Part shown: positions 27,382 to 38,314 of the stretch, piece by piece | How the letters are laid out: each line of letters begins with the position of its first letter | How positions within the stretch are numbered: the stretch's first letter is position 1 | Origin: Pectinatus haikarae | GTDB taxonomy: Bacteria > Bacillota > Negativicutes > Selenomonadales > Selenomonadaceae | DNA length: 64,000 nt | Assembly (NCBI RefSeq): GCF_015732185.1 | Contig: NZ_WIQM01000016.1 | Location: 62,001-126,000, forward strand | Reading direction: 5' to 3' | Notes under the pieces: model-generated | Databases searched by the model: none | What the model saw: only the letters and a program-made list of their open reading frames with translations | Told to the model about the DNA's origin: nothing | Made by a program: the position numbers and the translations under genes

Positions 27382-28326
27382 ATGCTTTCATGTAAAGATT
27401 TATTATCAATACATGATCTGACAGTTGAAGAGGTAGAAGAAATCCTGACCTTTGCACAAGAACTTAAGGCTATGCAGAGGGCCGGTATTGAACACCATCT
27501 GCTGGAAGGTAAAACACTCGGAATGATTTTTGAAAAATCATCAACACGAACACGTGTTTCTTTTGAAACAGGCATGTACCAGCTCGGCGGACAGGCTCTT
27601 TTCCTTTCAAATCGTGATCTGCAGATTGGCCGCGGAGAACCGATAAAAGATACAGCCCGGGTTCTGTCCCGCTATCTTGATGGAATAATGATCCGTACCT
27701 TTGAACATGAAAAGGTTGAAGAATTTGCCCATTATGCCGACATCCCTGTTATAAATGCTCTGACCGATCTGCTTCACCCCTGTCAGGCACTTACTGATCT
27801 GCTGACCATCAGAGAACATAAAGGACAGAATCTGAAGGGTTTAAAGATGGCTTATATCGGTGATGGCAATAATATGTCACATTCACTGATGTTCGCCTGC
27901 GCCAAAACCGGCATCGATTTCGTTGCCGCGACACCGAAAGGCTATGAACCCAATACTGATATACTGGTAAATGCCAAAGCTGACGCAGCTGAAACATGTG
28001 CGACGATCACTGTTACAAATGATGTAACTGAGGCTGCCAAAAATGCCGATATTTTATATACAGATGTATGGGCCAGTATGGGACAGGAATCTGAGCATGA
28101 TAAACGAATGAAAATATTCCGAGAATATCAGATAAATGCAGATATCCTAAAACTTGCAGACAAGCGCGCTATGGTTCTGCATTGTCTTCCGGCACATCGC
28201 GGTGAGGAAATAACAGATGATGTCCTAGAAGCCCATGCTGATGAAATTTTTGATGAGGCAGAAAATCGTCTTCATACGCAAAAAGCGATCATGGCTCTTT
28301 TGATGGGCGATCACCATCATCACTGA
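27382..28326 (+). CDS. argF: Ornithine carbamoyltransferase
   Basis: A 314-residue enzyme forming citrulline from ornithine and carbamoyl phosphate. It has the carbamoyl-phosphate motif STRTRVSF, HPCQALTD and the ornithine-binding HCLPAHRGEE. The start is well placed after AAGGAGG. The natural C-terminus ends in four histidines (GDHHHH), which is unusual but encoded in the genome. A gap of 112 bp separates it from argD; no terminator was seen there. Confidence 0.94.
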   Translation: MLSCKDLLSIHDLTVEEVEEILTFAQELKAMQRAGIEHHLLEGKTLGMIFEKSSTRTRVSFETGMYQLGGQALFLSNRDLQIGRGEPIKDTARVLSRYLDGIMIRTFEHEKVEEFAHYADIPVINALTDLLHPCQALTDLLTIREHKGQNLKGLKMAYIGDGNNMSHSLMFACAKTGIDFVAATPKGYEPNTDILVNAKADAAETCATITVTNDVTEAAKNADILYTDVWASMGQESEHDKRMKIFREYQINADILKLADKRAMVLHCLPAHRGEEITDDVLEAHADEIFDEAENRLHTQKAIMALLMGDHHHH

Positions 28327-28355
28327 TAATAAAATAATTTAAGGAGTGTTTATCA

Positions 28356-29567
28356 ATGGAACAAATAAAAAAAGTTGTACTTGCATATTCAGGCGGTCTC
28401 GATACATCTGTTATCATTCCCTGGCTCAAGGAAAATTACGGCGGCTGTGAAGTTATAGCCGTATGCGCCGATATCGGTCAGGGTGATGAATTGAACGTTG
28501 TTCATGACAAGGCATTGAAATCAGGAGCGTCAAAAGTTTATATTGAACACCTTACACAGGATTTTCTGGAAAATTATGTATGGCCTACATTACAGGCAGG
28601 CGCAGTATATGAAGGAAAATATCTTCTCGGTACGTCATTTGCACGTCCTTTAATTGCAAAACGCCTTGTAGAAATAGCTCAAAAAGAAAATGCCGACGCA
28701 ATTGCCCACGGCGCCACCGGCAAGGGTAATGATCAGGTCCGCTTTGAATTGACTGTTAAAGCATTGGCCCCCAATATCAAAATAATCGCGCCATGGCGTG
28801 AATGGACACTCAAATCCCGTGAGGAAGAAATAGCTTATGCCAACAAACATGGCATTCCTGTCGCCTCAGAAAATAAAACATACAGCATGGACAGAAATAT
28901 CTGGCATCTGAGTCATGAAGGTTCTGATCTTGAAGATCCTTGGAATGCACCTAAAAACAGCATGTATCTTGTTTCCAAGGCTCCCGAAGATGCATCAGAT
29001 AAACCTGAATACATATCCATTGATTTTGAGAAAGGTATCCCTGCAGCTGTAAACGGTGAAAAAATGACAGCTGTGGCTTTATTGGAAAAATTAAATGAAA
29101 TAGGCGCAAAAAACGGTATTGGCATAACCGATATAGTTGAAAACCGTCTTGTCGGTATGAAATCACGCGGCGTTTATGAAAATCCGGGCGGAGCACTTCT
29201 GTATTACGCCCATAGAGAACTTGAATATCTGTGTCTGGACCGTCAGACCTTCCATTATAAAGAAACAGTTGCCATACGTTACGGTGAGCTGGTTTATGAT
29301 GGAATGTGGTTTAGTCAGCTGCGCGAAGCCTTGGCAGCTTTTGTTGACAGTACACAGCAAACCGTCACAGGTACTGTTAACTTAAAACTTTATAAGGGTA
29401 ATATTATGTCTGCCGGCGCAAAATCTCCTTATTCTTTATACAGCCATGATTTTGTTACTTTTGAAGCAGATGATGTATATGACCAGACCGATGCCACCGG
29501 CTTTATCAACCTTTTTGGTCTGCCTCTCAAGGTCCGTGCAATGATGCAGGAAAAAGCAGGTAAATAA
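28356..29567 (+). CDS. argG: Argininosuccinate synthase
   Basis: A 403-residue ATP-dependent ligase that joins citrulline and aspartate. The PP-loop motif [10 protein letters not shown] is at residues 10-19 and the conserved [14 protein letters not shown] segment near residue 115. It lies 30 bp after argF with an AAGGAG site and only 4 bp before argH. Confidence 0.96.
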   Translation: MEQIKKVVLAYSGGLDTSVIIPWLKENYGGCEVIAVCADIGQGDELNVVHDKALKSGASKVYIEHLTQDFLENYVWPTLQAGAVYEGKYLLGTSFARPLIAKRLVEIAQKENADAIAHGATGKGNDQVRFELTVKALAPNIKIIAPWREWTLKSREEEIAYANKHGIPVASENKTYSMDRNIWHLSHEGSDLEDPWNAPKNSMYLVSKAPEDASDKPEYISIDFEKGIPAAVNGEKMTAVALLEKLNEIGAKNGIGITDIVENRLVGMKSRGVYENPGGALLYYAHRELEYLCLDRQTFHYKETVAIRYGELVYDGMWFSQLREALAAFVDSTQQTVTGTVNLKLYKGNIMSAGAKSPYSLYSHDFVTFEADDVYDQTDATGFINLFGLPLKVRAMMQEKAGK

Positions 29568-29571
29568 TCAT

Positions 29572-30996
29572 ATGGGCGAACAATTATGGGGCGGCAGATT
29601 TTCTAAATCGACAGACGAAATGATAAATGAGTTTCAGGCTTCCATCCAGTTTGACAAACGTATGTATCACGAAGATATCGCGGGCAGCATCGCTCATGCC
29701 CGCATGCTGGCAAAATGCGGTATAATTTCTGATGATGACTGCCTAAAAATTACAGACGGCCTAAAAGCTATATTGACCGATATAGAAACAGGAACTTTTG
29801 ATTTTTCTGTTGATCTCGAAGATATCCATATGAATATTGAAAAAAGACTTACCGATAAAATCGGCGAAGCTGGCGGCCGGCTGCACACTGCCCGCAGCCG
29901 GAACGATCAGGTCGCGCTTGATACACATATCTATGTCCGCAGAGAAACAGCTGCCGTATCCCGGCTTATCCTTGAACTGCAAAAAGCTTTCGCAGAAACT
30001 GCACGTAAATACAGCGATGTTATCATGCCTGGTTATACTCATTTACAGCGGGCTCAGCCCATTTTATTTTCACATCATATGCTCGCTTATTTTTCAATGC
30101 TTTGCCGTGATTTTTCACGTTTTGAGGGAGTATATGACCGCTGTGATATAATGCCGCTCGGTGCCGGTGCTCTCGCAGGCACTACCTTCCCAATCGACAG
30201 ACAGCTGGTAGCTGATCAGCTCAACTTTTCATCAGTTTATGCGAACAGTCTCGACGCTGTCAGTGATAGGGATTATATAATGGAATTTCTTTCATCCGCA
30301 TCAATCCTGATGATTCATCTGAGCCGTATAAGCGAAGAAATAATTCTATGGTGCTCCCGCGAATTCGCCTTTATAGAACTGGATGATGCCCACTGTACCG
30401 GTTCAAGCATGATGCCGCAGAAAAAAAATCCGGATGTTTCGGAACTTGTCCGCGGTAAAACGGGACGCGTGATAGGGCATCTTATGGCTATGCTCACCAC
30501 GGTGAAAGGACTTCCTCTTGCTTATAATAAAGATTTGCAGGAAGATAAGGAAGGACTTTTCGACACCATAGATACCATAAAATTCAGTCTCGCAGTTTAT
30601 GCCCAGCTCATTCGCGGAATGAAGGTAAACAGAGAAATAATGCTGAAAGCTGTCCGGGAAGATTTTTCCAATGCCACCGATCTTGCCGACTATCTGGTCA
30701 AAAAAGGTCTGCCGTTCAGACAGGCTCATGCCGTTTCAGGCAAAGCGGTCCATTATTGCATTGAACAGCACAAATGGCTGGAGGATATGACTATGGAAGA
30801 ATTTAAAAAACTCTCTGACTTATTCGAGCCTGATATAAAAGAAGCAATAAAGCCGGAAACCTGCGTGAAAAATCGCGATTCTTACGGAGGTACGTCTTAC
30901 AATCAGACTCAAATACAACTGGCTTCAGCAGAAGAGATCCTTTTGAAGCAGCAAAAGAAGCTTGATTTTTATCATTCCCGGAAAATAGAAATTTGA
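29572..30996 (+). CDS. argH: Argininosuccinate lyase
   Basis: A 474-residue member of the fumarase/aspartase superfamily that releases arginine and fumarate. The signature loop is [12 protein letters not shown] and the catalytic His lies in [11 protein letters not shown]. It closes the arginine pathway and is followed by a terminator. Confidence 0.96.
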   Translation: MGEQLWGGRFSKSTDEMINEFQASIQFDKRMYHEDIAGSIAHARMLAKCGIISDDDCLKITDGLKAILTDIETGTFDFSVDLEDIHMNIEKRLTDKIGEAGGRLHTARSRNDQVALDTHIYVRRETAAVSRLILELQKAFAETARKYSDVIMPGYTHLQRAQPILFSHHMLAYFSMLCRDFSRFEGVYDRCDIMPLGAGALAGTTFPIDRQLVADQLNFSSVYANSLDAVSDRDYIMEFLSSASILMIHLSRISEEIILWCSREFAFIELDDAHCTGSSMMPQKKNPDVSELVRGKTGRVIGHLMAMLTTVKGLPLAYNKDLQEDKEGLFDTIDTIKFSLAVYAQLIRGMKVNREIMLKAVREDFSNATDLADYLVKKGLPFRQAHAVSGKAVHYCIEQHKWLEDMTMEEFKKLSDLFEPDIKEAIKPETCVKNRDSYGGTSYNQTQIQLASAEEILLKQQKKLDFYHSRKIEI

Positions 30997-31071
30997 TTGT
31001 TTTTCCAACCTGTAAAAAAACAGCTGTGTAGTTCTTTTTATCTTGAGTTTCAGTGATCAATGTTTTTAATT

Positions 31072-31104
31072 AATGCACGCTGTTCATAAAAGCGTGCATT
31101 TTTA
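31072..31104 (+). terminator. Terminator after argH
   Basis: A perfect ATGCACGC/GCGTGCAT stem with a loop of about 11 nt runs into TTTTT. Confidence 0.8.
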
Positions 31105-31124
31105 GTATAGCAAAGGATTATTTT

Positions 31125-32966
31125 ATGAATTCGATCTTATTTATCGCACCTCATCAGGAAATAGCCGACAAAGCCCAAAATATATTAGAATACATGGGCA
31201 TATCCATTCCCGTAATCACAGCGTCCAATCAAGATGCCGTACAGGCAGCCATATCATATCGGCAAGCCTCAATAGTGATAAGCCGTGGTGGTACTGCCCG
31301 TGACATACGCACAAGCACAGATAAAATGGTAGTCGACATACACACTGCATTTATAGATATAAGTACTGCTGTCCAAAAATTAGCTGCCCAAGGCAGTAAA
31401 GACATAGCCATCGTCTCTGCAAACAATATAATAGAAAATGCCCGTATCAAATTCGATTTTGGACAGACTTCAGTCAGATTATGCCCCTGCGTTGATGATG
31501 ATGATATCATCAGAGAAGTAAAAGAACTCTATAGTACCGGCATAGACGGCATTGCCGGTGATATAAAAGCTATACGAACTGCCGCCGCATTAAATATACA
31601 AAACCGTGCTTACATCAAATCAGGTGATATTTCTATTACTAAGGCAATTGAAGAGGCACTGGCCCTTGCCAACTATGAACAAGTAAAACAGCTGCGCTTG
31701 AAAACAATGCAGTCTATCATTGACAATATCGACGAAGGCATAATAGTATATGATCAGAATCACCATATCATTTTTTCTAATAAAGAAGGCCAATCCATCA
31801 TAAAAAATGGTTCTATATTTTCTTTATCAGACCGGCAGAAAAATTTTTCTGAACTGCTTCATGGATATAAAGGCAAAATAATGGAGATAAATTCAGAAAA
31901 AGTGTTATTGGATATCATTCAGCTTAATGTAACTAAGGATTATCAAAATGATATATTAATTTTTCAGAAAGTCAGTAATATTGAAAATTCAGCCAGAAAA
32001 ATTAGATCAGCACTCCATCAGAAAGGTTTATATGCTAAAAAAAATTTTGACGATATAATTTATTCCTCCGAAAAGATGAAGATTATTCTAATGACTGCCA
32101 ATAAGTTTGCCGAATCAAATTCTACAGTGCTGATTTACGGAGAAACAGGAACGGGAAAAGAAGGACTGGCTCAAAGCATCCACAATGCCAGCTCTCGCCG
32201 TGATAAACCTTTTGTGTCGGTAAACTGTGCTTCACTGCCCCCAACGCTCATAGAATCAGAACTATTCGGCTATGTAGACGGAGCTTTCACCGGTGCCCGG
32301 CGCTCCGGCAAAAAGGGCCTGTTTGAAATGGCACATACTGGGACAATCTTTCTTGATGAGATAGGCGATCTGCCGCTTGATATGCAAAGCCGCCTTCTGC
32401 GTGTTCTGCAAGAGCGGGAAATTATGCGTATAGGCGATGATAAAATATTACCTATTGATATACGGCTTATCTGTGCCACCAATAAAAATCTCAAAAACCT
32501 TATCAGAGATGGTCTTTTTCGTCAGGATTTATATTACCGCATAAATGTTCTGAGAATTACTCTGCCCCCGCTGCGTGAGCGCCGGGAAGACATAATGCCG
32601 CTGTTTTATTTTTATCTTGATCACTATATACCTGATCGGAACGATACATCAATATCCTTACCGGTAAAAATAACTGATTATCTGCAAAATTATCCATGGT
32701 ATGGGAATGTGCGTGAACTAAAAAATGCGGCAGAAGTCATGGCCTTTAGTTATAATAAAAACATATCCCTGCCGCAGGTAAAAAATATTTTAGACGATGA
32801 TCTTAATGAAACAAGTGAAGACTGTATATTGAATATCAACGCCGGCGGCAATTTAAAAACAATAGAGAAAGATATAATCTATCAGCTGCTTAAAAAATAT
32901 TCCGCGGACGAAGTATGCCATATGCTGAATATAAGCAGAGTCACACTGTGGAGAAAATGCAAATAA
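31125..32966 (+). CDS. Sigma-54-dependent activator with PrpR_N sensor
   Basis: A 613-residue enhancer-binding protein. Residues 1-180 resemble the PrpR_N ligand-binding domain (SRGGTARDIR), and residues 190-290 a PAS-like domain. Residues 305-540 are the AAA+ domain with Walker A GETGTGKE, the intact sigma-54 contact loop GAFTGA and Walker B GTIFLDEIGDLP. The end is a Fis-type helix-turn-helix (SADEVCHMLNISRVTLWRKCK). Related proteins control propionate or amino-acid fermentation genes. No -24/-12 promoter was recognised nearby, so its target is unknown; it need not regulate arginine genes. Confidence 0.88.
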   Translation: MNSILFIAPHQEIADKAQNILEYMGISIPVITASNQDAVQAAISYRQASIVISRGGTARDIRTSTDKMVVDIHTAFIDISTAVQKLAAQGSKDIAIVSANNIIENARIKFDFGQTSVRLCPCVDDDDIIREVKELYSTGIDGIAGDIKAIRTAAALNIQNRAYIKSGDISITKAIEEALALANYEQVKQLRLKTMQSIIDNIDEGIIVYDQNHHIIFSNKEGQSIIKNGSIFSLSDRQKNFSELLHGYKGKIMEINSEKVLLDIIQLNVTKDYQNDILIFQKVSNIENSARKIRSALHQKGLYAKKNFDDIIYSSEKMKIILMTANKFAESNSTVLIYGETGTGKEGLAQSIHNASSRRDKPFVSVNCASLPPTLIESELFGYVDGAFTGARRSGKKGLFEMAHTGTIFLDEIGDLPLDMQSRLLRVLQEREIMRIGDDKILPIDIRLICATNKNLKNLIRDGLFRQDLYYRINVLRITLPPLRERREDIMPLFYFYLDHYIPDRNDTSISLPVKITDYLQNYPWYGNVRELKNAAEVMAFSYNKNISLPQVKNILDDDLNETSEDCILNINAGGNLKTIEKDIIYQLLKKYSADEVCHMLNISRVTLWRKCK

Positions 32967-33013
32967 AAACAAGCAGCAGACTGTTTCAAAAACAGTCTGC
33001 TGCTTGTTTTTTT
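32966..33013. terminator. Bidirectional terminator between the sigma-54 activator and proS
   Basis: A perfect stem of about 18 bp (ACAAGCAGCAGACTGTTT and its complement) with a very small loop, A-run on the left and T-run on the right, lies between converging genes. Confidence 0.9.
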
Positions 33014-33069
33014 ATCTTCATATTTATATCACTCATCAGGAAATTACCTTTGACTCTTTTAACTATAGG

Positions 33070-34776
33070 TCAAAGCTCTTCCAGTAAAGATTTTATATTT
33101 TTTACATAACCATCTTTTGTATCATAAATCGTCTTACCGTTTTTACGCACTTTTATTTCTATCTTATCTTCTTCAACAGCCTTCGGACCTATCGTCACAC
33201 GCAAAGGATAGCCAATAAGATCAGCATCTTTGAATTTTACACCGGGACGTTCTTTTCTGTCATCCAGAAGCACATCTATCCCTTCTTTTTTCAGTTCAGT
33301 ATAAATTTCTTCTGCCAGTTTCATCTGTGCTTCATTTTTGGCATTTACAGGAACAAGAACAACTTCATACGGTGCGATAGCTCTTGGCCAAATTATACCA
33401 TTTTCGTCATGATACTGCTCTATGGCCGCTGCCATTGTGCGGCTTACACCGATACCATAACATCCCATTACCAATGGTTTTTCCTTGCCATTTTCATCCA
33501 GAAAAGTTGCCCTCAATGCGCTAGAATACTTTATTCCCAGTTTAAATACCTGCCCTATTTCTATGCCGCGTGTTATATCCACCGAAGCGCCGCAATGCGG
33601 GCAGGCATCATTTTTTTGAATAAGGCGGACGTCTTTTACCATCACCTCACCAAAATCACGTTTCGGATTGGCATTTACATAATGCATATCAGTTTCATTT
33701 GCACCGCAGCAGGCATTTTTCATTTCCATAACGGTTTCATCAACAACGACTATCGTTCCCTTTTTCAAACCTATAGGACTCATGAATCCCGGGATTCCTC
33801 CAGCAGCCAAAATCACATTTTCATCTGCCATTCGGAGATTTACCGCCTCTACAGCGTTTTGCAATTTGATTTCGTTTACTTCATGGTCTCCTCTGACAAA
33901 AACGCAGATCAGCCTGTCCTTTTCATCCTGAAAGGCCACCGCCTTAATACTTTTTTCAATGGGCAGCTTCAAATACTCAATAACAGCTTCAATAGTTTTG
34001 GCATTTGGTGTAGCTGTTTTTTGCAAAGGCAGCTCATCTTCATTTTTGGAATATAAAACTACAGATTCAGCCTTTTCTATATTGGCAGCATAATCACATT
34101 TTGTGCAGACAGCAATCTCGGATTCACCGTTTTTAGCCAGAGCTGTAAATTCATGGGTATTGCTGCCGCCGATAGCACCGCTGTCAGCCTCTACCGGACG
34201 AAAAACAAGACCGCATCTGGAAAAAATTTTAGTATATGCATCATACATTTTCTTATATGATACATCCAATCCGTCCTCATCCTTATCAAAAGAATATAAG
34301 TCCTTCATAATAAATTCACGTCCACGCATCAGACCAAAACGAGGCCGAATTTCATCACGATATTTATTTTGAATTTGATAAAGAAGCAGCGGCAGCTGCT
34401 TATATGACCGAACCTCGTTGCGCACTAAATCTGTTATTATTTCCTCATGTGTCGGCCCAAGACAAAATTCCCTGCCGTGCCTGTCATTAAGTTTGAACAT
34501 TTCCTCACCGAAAACATCCCAACGGCCTGATTCACGCCAAAGTTCCGACGGCTGCATGATAGGCATAGCGATTTCCTGTCCGTCTGCCCCATCCATTTCC
34601 TCACGTACAATCTTTTCTATTTTACGCAATGTTCTCCACGCCAGCGGCAGATATGTATAGACTCCCCCCGCGGCTTTCCTTATAAAACCAGCCCGAAGCA
34701 TCAGTTGATGACTGGGAATTTCAGCTTCTGCCGGTACTTCTCTCAATGTAGGTGCATAAAGCTTAGACGCGCGCAA
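33070..34776 (-). CDS. proS: Prolyl-tRNA synthetase, bacterial type
   Basis: A 568-residue class II synthetase that charges tRNA-Pro. Class II motif 2 ([22 protein letters not shown]), a YbaK-like editing insertion (about residues 230-385) and a C-terminal anticodon-binding domain ([21 protein letters not shown]) are all visible. It is the last gene of the large minus-strand housekeeping run, ending at the bidirectional terminator. Confidence 0.96.
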   Translation of the reverse strand: MRASKLYAPTLREVPAEAEIPSHQLMLRAGFIRKAAGGVYTYLPLAWRTLRKIEKIVREEMDGADGQEIAMPIMQPSELWRESGRWDVFGEEMFKLNDRHGREFCLGPTHEEIITDLVRNEVRSYKQLPLLLYQIQNKYRDEIRPRFGLMRGREFIMKDLYSFDKDEDGLDVSYKKMYDAYTKIFSRCGLVFRPVEADSGAIGGSNTHEFTALAKNGESEIAVCTKCDYAANIEKAESVVLYSKNEDELPLQKTATPNAKTIEAVIEYLKLPIEKSIKAVAFQDEKDRLICVFVRGDHEVNEIKLQNAVEAVNLRMADENVILAAGGIPGFMSPIGLKKGTIVVVDETVMEMKNACCGANETDMHYVNANPKRDFGEVMVKDVRLIQKNDACPHCGASVDITRGIEIGQVFKLGIKYSSALRATFLDENGKEKPLVMGCYGIGVSRTMAAAIEQYHDENGIIWPRAIAPYEVVLVPVNAKNEAQMKLAEEIYTELKKEGIDVLLDDRKERPGVKFKDADLIGYPLRVTIGPKAVEEDKIEIKVRKNGKTIYDTKDGYVKNIKSLLEEL

Positions 34777-34847
34777 TTACAAAACTCCTCTTATCCGTTA
34801 TTTAATAGCAATTATTATATATAAACCCCGCTTGAAAATAAATGCCT

Positions 34848-35909
34848 TTACAGCTGCGATATTTTATCTATTTCTTTAAATAACTGTGAAACCAAATCAT
34901 TTTCCGGAACTTTCCTTATTATTTTTCCCTTACGGAACAGCAATCCTTCTCCCTTACCGCCAGCAATACCAATATCAGCATCTCTTGCTTCACCCGGACC
35001 ATTTACTACACATCCCATTACAGCAACCTTTATAGGTACAGAAATATCTGCCAGCTTTCTTTCGATCTGATCGGCAATACCTGCCAGATTTATATTGCAG
35101 CGTCCGCAGGTGGGACATGAAACAAGTGTAGGTCCATATTCTCTCAGACCGAGTGTCTTCAATATCTCGTTAGCGGCCTTTACCTCGTTCACAGGATCTC
35201 CTGTCAGCGATATGCGGAAAGTATCACCAATTCCCTCAGACAACAATATTCCTATCCCCACAGCAGACTTGATAACACCTGTATTTGCCGTACCAGCCTC
35301 GGTTATCCCCAGATGCAGCGGATAGTCAGCCGTCTGACTCATTAGCCTATATGCTTCTATTGTCAATGGAACATCGTGTGACTTGAGGGATATTTTTATA
35401 TCGTGAAAATCCATATCTTCCAAAATACGCACATGTTCCATAGCACTGTCTACCATTGCCTGCGCAGTAACATGTCCATATTTCAGCAGAATCTTCTTGT
35501 CAAGCGAACCTGCATTGACGCCTATGCGTATAGGTATATTTTTTTTCTTAGCAGCGCTGACAACCTTCTGAACCCGTTCTCTGTCGCCTATATTGCCCGG
35601 ATTTATACGCAGAGCATCGATTCCCTGTTCTATTGCGGTCAGCGCCAGTCGATAGTCAAAATGTATATCAGCAACAAGGGGCATGTCCGTTAGATTTTTT
35701 ATATTACCTATATTTTGTGCAGATTCCATATCGGGTACAGCCATGCGGACAATATCGCAGCCTGCCCTCGCCAGTGCACTTATCTGTCCAACAGTGGCTG
35801 CTGTGTCATCAGTCTTCGTATTAGTCATAGATTGAACGGAGACAGCTGCGCCTCCGCCAATCTTTATCTTTCCTATATGAATTTGTCTGGTATACTTTCT
35901 TTCTATCAT
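34848..35909 (-). CDS. ispG: 4-hydroxy-3-methylbut-2-en-1-yl diphosphate synthase
   Basis: A 353-residue 4Fe-4S enzyme of the methylerythritol-phosphate isoprenoid pathway. The cluster cysteines are in SCPTCGRCN and [11 protein letters not shown], and the N-terminal TIM-barrel start VQSMTNTKT is typical. It lies downstream of rseP and dxr, so two steps of the pathway are in one gene run with the lipid-carrier genes uppS and cdsA. Confidence 0.95.
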   Translation of the reverse strand: MIERKYTRQIHIGKIKIGGGAAVSVQSMTNTKTDDTAATVGQISALARAGCDIVRMAVPDMESAQNIGNIKNLTDMPLVADIHFDYRLALTAIEQGIDALRINPGNIGDRERVQKVVSAAKKKNIPIRIGVNAGSLDKKILLKYGHVTAQAMVDSAMEHVRILEDMDFHDIKISLKSHDVPLTIEAYRLMSQTADYPLHLGITEAGTANTGVIKSAVGIGILLSEGIGDTFRISLTGDPVNEVKAANEILKTLGLREYGPTLVSCPTCGRCNINLAGIADQIERKLADISVPIKVAVMGCVVNGPGEARDADIGIAGGKGEGLLFRKGKIIRKVPENDLVSQLFKEIDKISQL

Positions 35910-35945
35910 TTTTTAAATAATCTCCCAAAATTTTTTGCTGTCAGA

Positions 35946-36986
35946 TCAACCGAACCAGCGGGAAAAATCCTGGGCGGTGGCAAAAAACATCAGCATCAGA
36001 AGCAGTGCCATACCTATAAACTGAGACCTGCGCATCAGTTCAGGGCTAAGAGGTTTTCCTCTCACCGCTTCTATCAGCAATGTAAAAAAATGCCCTCCGT
36101 CAAGCGCCGGTATAGGCAGCAGATTGATTATTCCCAAATTAATACTAAGCAGGATCATTATATTCAATACTGACTGTATCCCTACCTGTGCAGCCTCTCC
36201 GATAATAGCCGCAACCCCAATCGGGCCTGCCAAATCAGCATGAACGGTACCCATAATCATACCTGCAAGAGAAGCAACCATCGTATAAATAATAAACCAT
36301 ACCTGTCTGGCAGCCAAAAGCAATGACTGTGGCAGACTCACAGACGTGTTTTCTGTGGCAGCGACAACTCCCACCATGGCTTGTTTTGCGCTCTTATCAT
36401 ACTCCGGTATAATATTTGCCGTTCGAGTATCGCCATTGCGCAAATACTCAATATGCAAAACCTTGCCATCAGCAGATTTTACTTTGAGAGCAAATTCGTT
36501 CCACGTGTTTATTTTCTCACCATCTATCGAAGTTATAATATCTCCCTTTTCAAGACCGGCTTGTGCCGCCGGACGCTGCGCCACTACATTACCAAGCTGA
36601 GCTTCCTTCACAGGCGTCTGTATGCCCGATGTAAAAAGTACAGCCGCTATCAAAACATAAGCCAGAACAATATTCATCAGCGCACCGGCAATAATAACGA
36701 TCATTCTCTGCCAGACAGGTTTTGCCCAGTATGCACGTTCGCCGGCATCCTTATCATCTTGTTCCATTCCTGCGATTTTATTGAAACCGCCAAGCGGTAT
36801 TCCCCTTATAGAATACAAAGTTTCCCCATATTTAAAGCTGACCAATTTGGGCCCGAAACCTATAGCAAATTCATCTACGCGCATTCCTGTAAGCTTTGCC
36901 GTAACGAAATGTCCCAATTCGTGCACCAAAACCAATATGCCGAATACAACAACCACGGCAACGAGCATAGTTATACTAAAGCCCAT
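35946..36986 (-). CDS. rseP: Site-2 intramembrane metalloprotease
   Basis: A 346-residue inner-membrane zinc protease. The active-site HELGHF is in the first membrane segment, one PDZ domain lies near residues 125-200 (GLEKGDIITSIDGEKI), and LLPIPALDGGHFF supplies the third metal ligand. It would cleave anti-sigma factors or signal-peptide remnants. It sits between dxr and ispG, the usual place in many bacteria. Confidence 0.94.
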   Translation of the reverse strand: MGFSITMLVAVVVVFGILVLVHELGHFVTAKLTGMRVDEFAIGFGPKLVSFKYGETLYSIRGIPLGGFNKIAGMEQDDKDAGERAYWAKPVWQRMIVIIAGALMNIVLAYVLIAAVLFTSGIQTPVKEAQLGNVVAQRPAAQAGLEKGDIITSIDGEKINTWNEFALKVKSADGKVLHIEYLRNGDTRTANIIPEYDKSAKQAMVGVVAATENTSVSLPQSLLLAARQVWFIIYTMVASLAGMIMGTVHADLAGPIGVAAIIGEAAQVGIQSVLNIMILLSINLGIINLLPIPALDGGHFFTLLIEAVRGKPLSPELMRRSQFIGMALLLMLMFFATAQDFSRWFG

Positions 36987-37139
36987 ACTAATCCTCCATT
37001 ATTTAGCAAAATAACATCCCTGCAAAGATGGCAGTTTTAATTTACTGATTCGAACAGGCCGCTGCCTATTTTCTCTATACAGCATATAGTATATCATTTT
37101 AAACCTGCTAAAGTAAAATATATTGATAAAATCGTATAT

Positions 37140-38294
37140 CTATCCCATTTTTGACAATAAATCACAGGCAAACTTACGCACTGCCGCATCTGTAGAAAAA
37201 AGCACTTCTGCGGTTATATCATAAACAGTTTTATGTGCCTGCATAGAAGTCTCGACTATAGAATAGATATCCAGAAATTTTATCTGTCCTGCTAAAAAAG
37301 CCTCAACGGCTATTTCATTGGCGGCATTCATCGCACAAGGCATAGTCCCGCCTGTTCTGCCAGCTTCATATGCCAAATCTATTCCACGAAAAGTTTCTGT
37401 ATCAGGCTTTTCAAAATCAAGCCGGGACAAATTCCAAAAATCAAGTTTTTCAGCTGCAAGCTTTGTTCTTCCGGGATAGGTAAGTGCATATTGAATAGGC
37501 AGCCGCATATCCGCAGTTCCCAATTGGGCCATCACTGTCCCATCGACATATTCTACCATGGAATGAACTATACTTTGCGGATGCACCACTACTTGAATTT
37601 TATCATAAGGTATATCATAAAGCCAGTGGGCTTCTATTATTTCCAATCCTTTATTGAGTAAAGTAGCACTATCAATCGTAATTTTTTTCCCCATTGACCA
37701 TGTCGGGTGGGCAAGACATTCCCTAGCCGTAACATACTTCAGTTCCTCCGTTTTTTTACCGCGGAACGGTCCGCCGGAAGCTGTAAGCAGAAGTTTATTA
37801 ACATCTTTTTTTTCATTGCCCTGCAAACATTGAAAGATAGCGCAGTGTTCACTGTCAACCGGCAATATATGAACTTTTTTTTGTTTTGCCATCGACATTA
37901 CCAGTTCACCGGCAACCACCAATGTCTCTTTATTTGCCAAGGCTATATTCTTACCGGCTTCTATCGCCGCCAAAGTCGGTTTCAACCCCGCAAACCCCAT
38001 CAAAGAGGTAACGACCGTATCGCTATTCTCGTAAGCGGCAGCGGCAATTAATCCATCTTCACCGGAAAATATCATAGTTTTGCCCGAATATCTCGATTTT
38101 AATTTTTCAGCAGCATTTTCATCACATAAAACTGCTATATCGGGTGCAAATTCTTCTATCTGTTCCTCCAACAGCTTATCATTTTTATTGGCTGCCAAAG
38201 CTTTTATTGCAAAGAGATCACGGTGCTGCCTAATGACTGATAAAGTCTGAGTGCCTACAGAACCGGTTGATCCCAGTACCGAAATATTTTTCAT
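37140..38294 (-). CDS. dxr: 1-deoxy-D-xylulose 5-phosphate reductoisomerase
   Basis: A 384-residue NADPH enzyme that makes methylerythritol phosphate. It has the Rossmann motif LGSTGSVG, the NKETLVVAGE and DSEHCAIFQCLQG segments, and the metal and substrate region ASGGPF. I start at the ATG at 38294, which follows a GGAAGGA site; an upstream TTG at 38312 overlaps that site. It begins 20 bp after cdsA. Confidence 0.95.
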   Translation of the reverse strand: MKNISVLGSTGSVGTQTLSVIRQHRDLFAIKALAANKNDKLLEEQIEEFAPDIAVLCDENAAEKLKSRYSGKTMIFSGEDGLIAAAAYENSDTVVTSLMGFAGLKPTLAAIEAGKNIALANKETLVVAGELVMSMAKQKKVHILPVDSEHCAIFQCLQGNEKKDVNKLLLTASGGPFRGKKTEELKYVTARECLAHPTWSMGKKITIDSATLLNKGLEIIEAHWLYDIPYDKIQVVVHPQSIVHSMVEYVDGTVMAQLGTADMRLPIQYALTYPGRTKLAAEKLDFWNLSRLDFEKPDTETFRGIDLAYEAGRTGGTMPCAMNAANEIAVEAFLAGQIKFLDIYSIVETSMQAHKTVYDITAEVLFSTDAAVRKFACDLLSKMG

Positions 38295-38314
38295 CAAAAA
38301 ATCCTTCCGCAATT

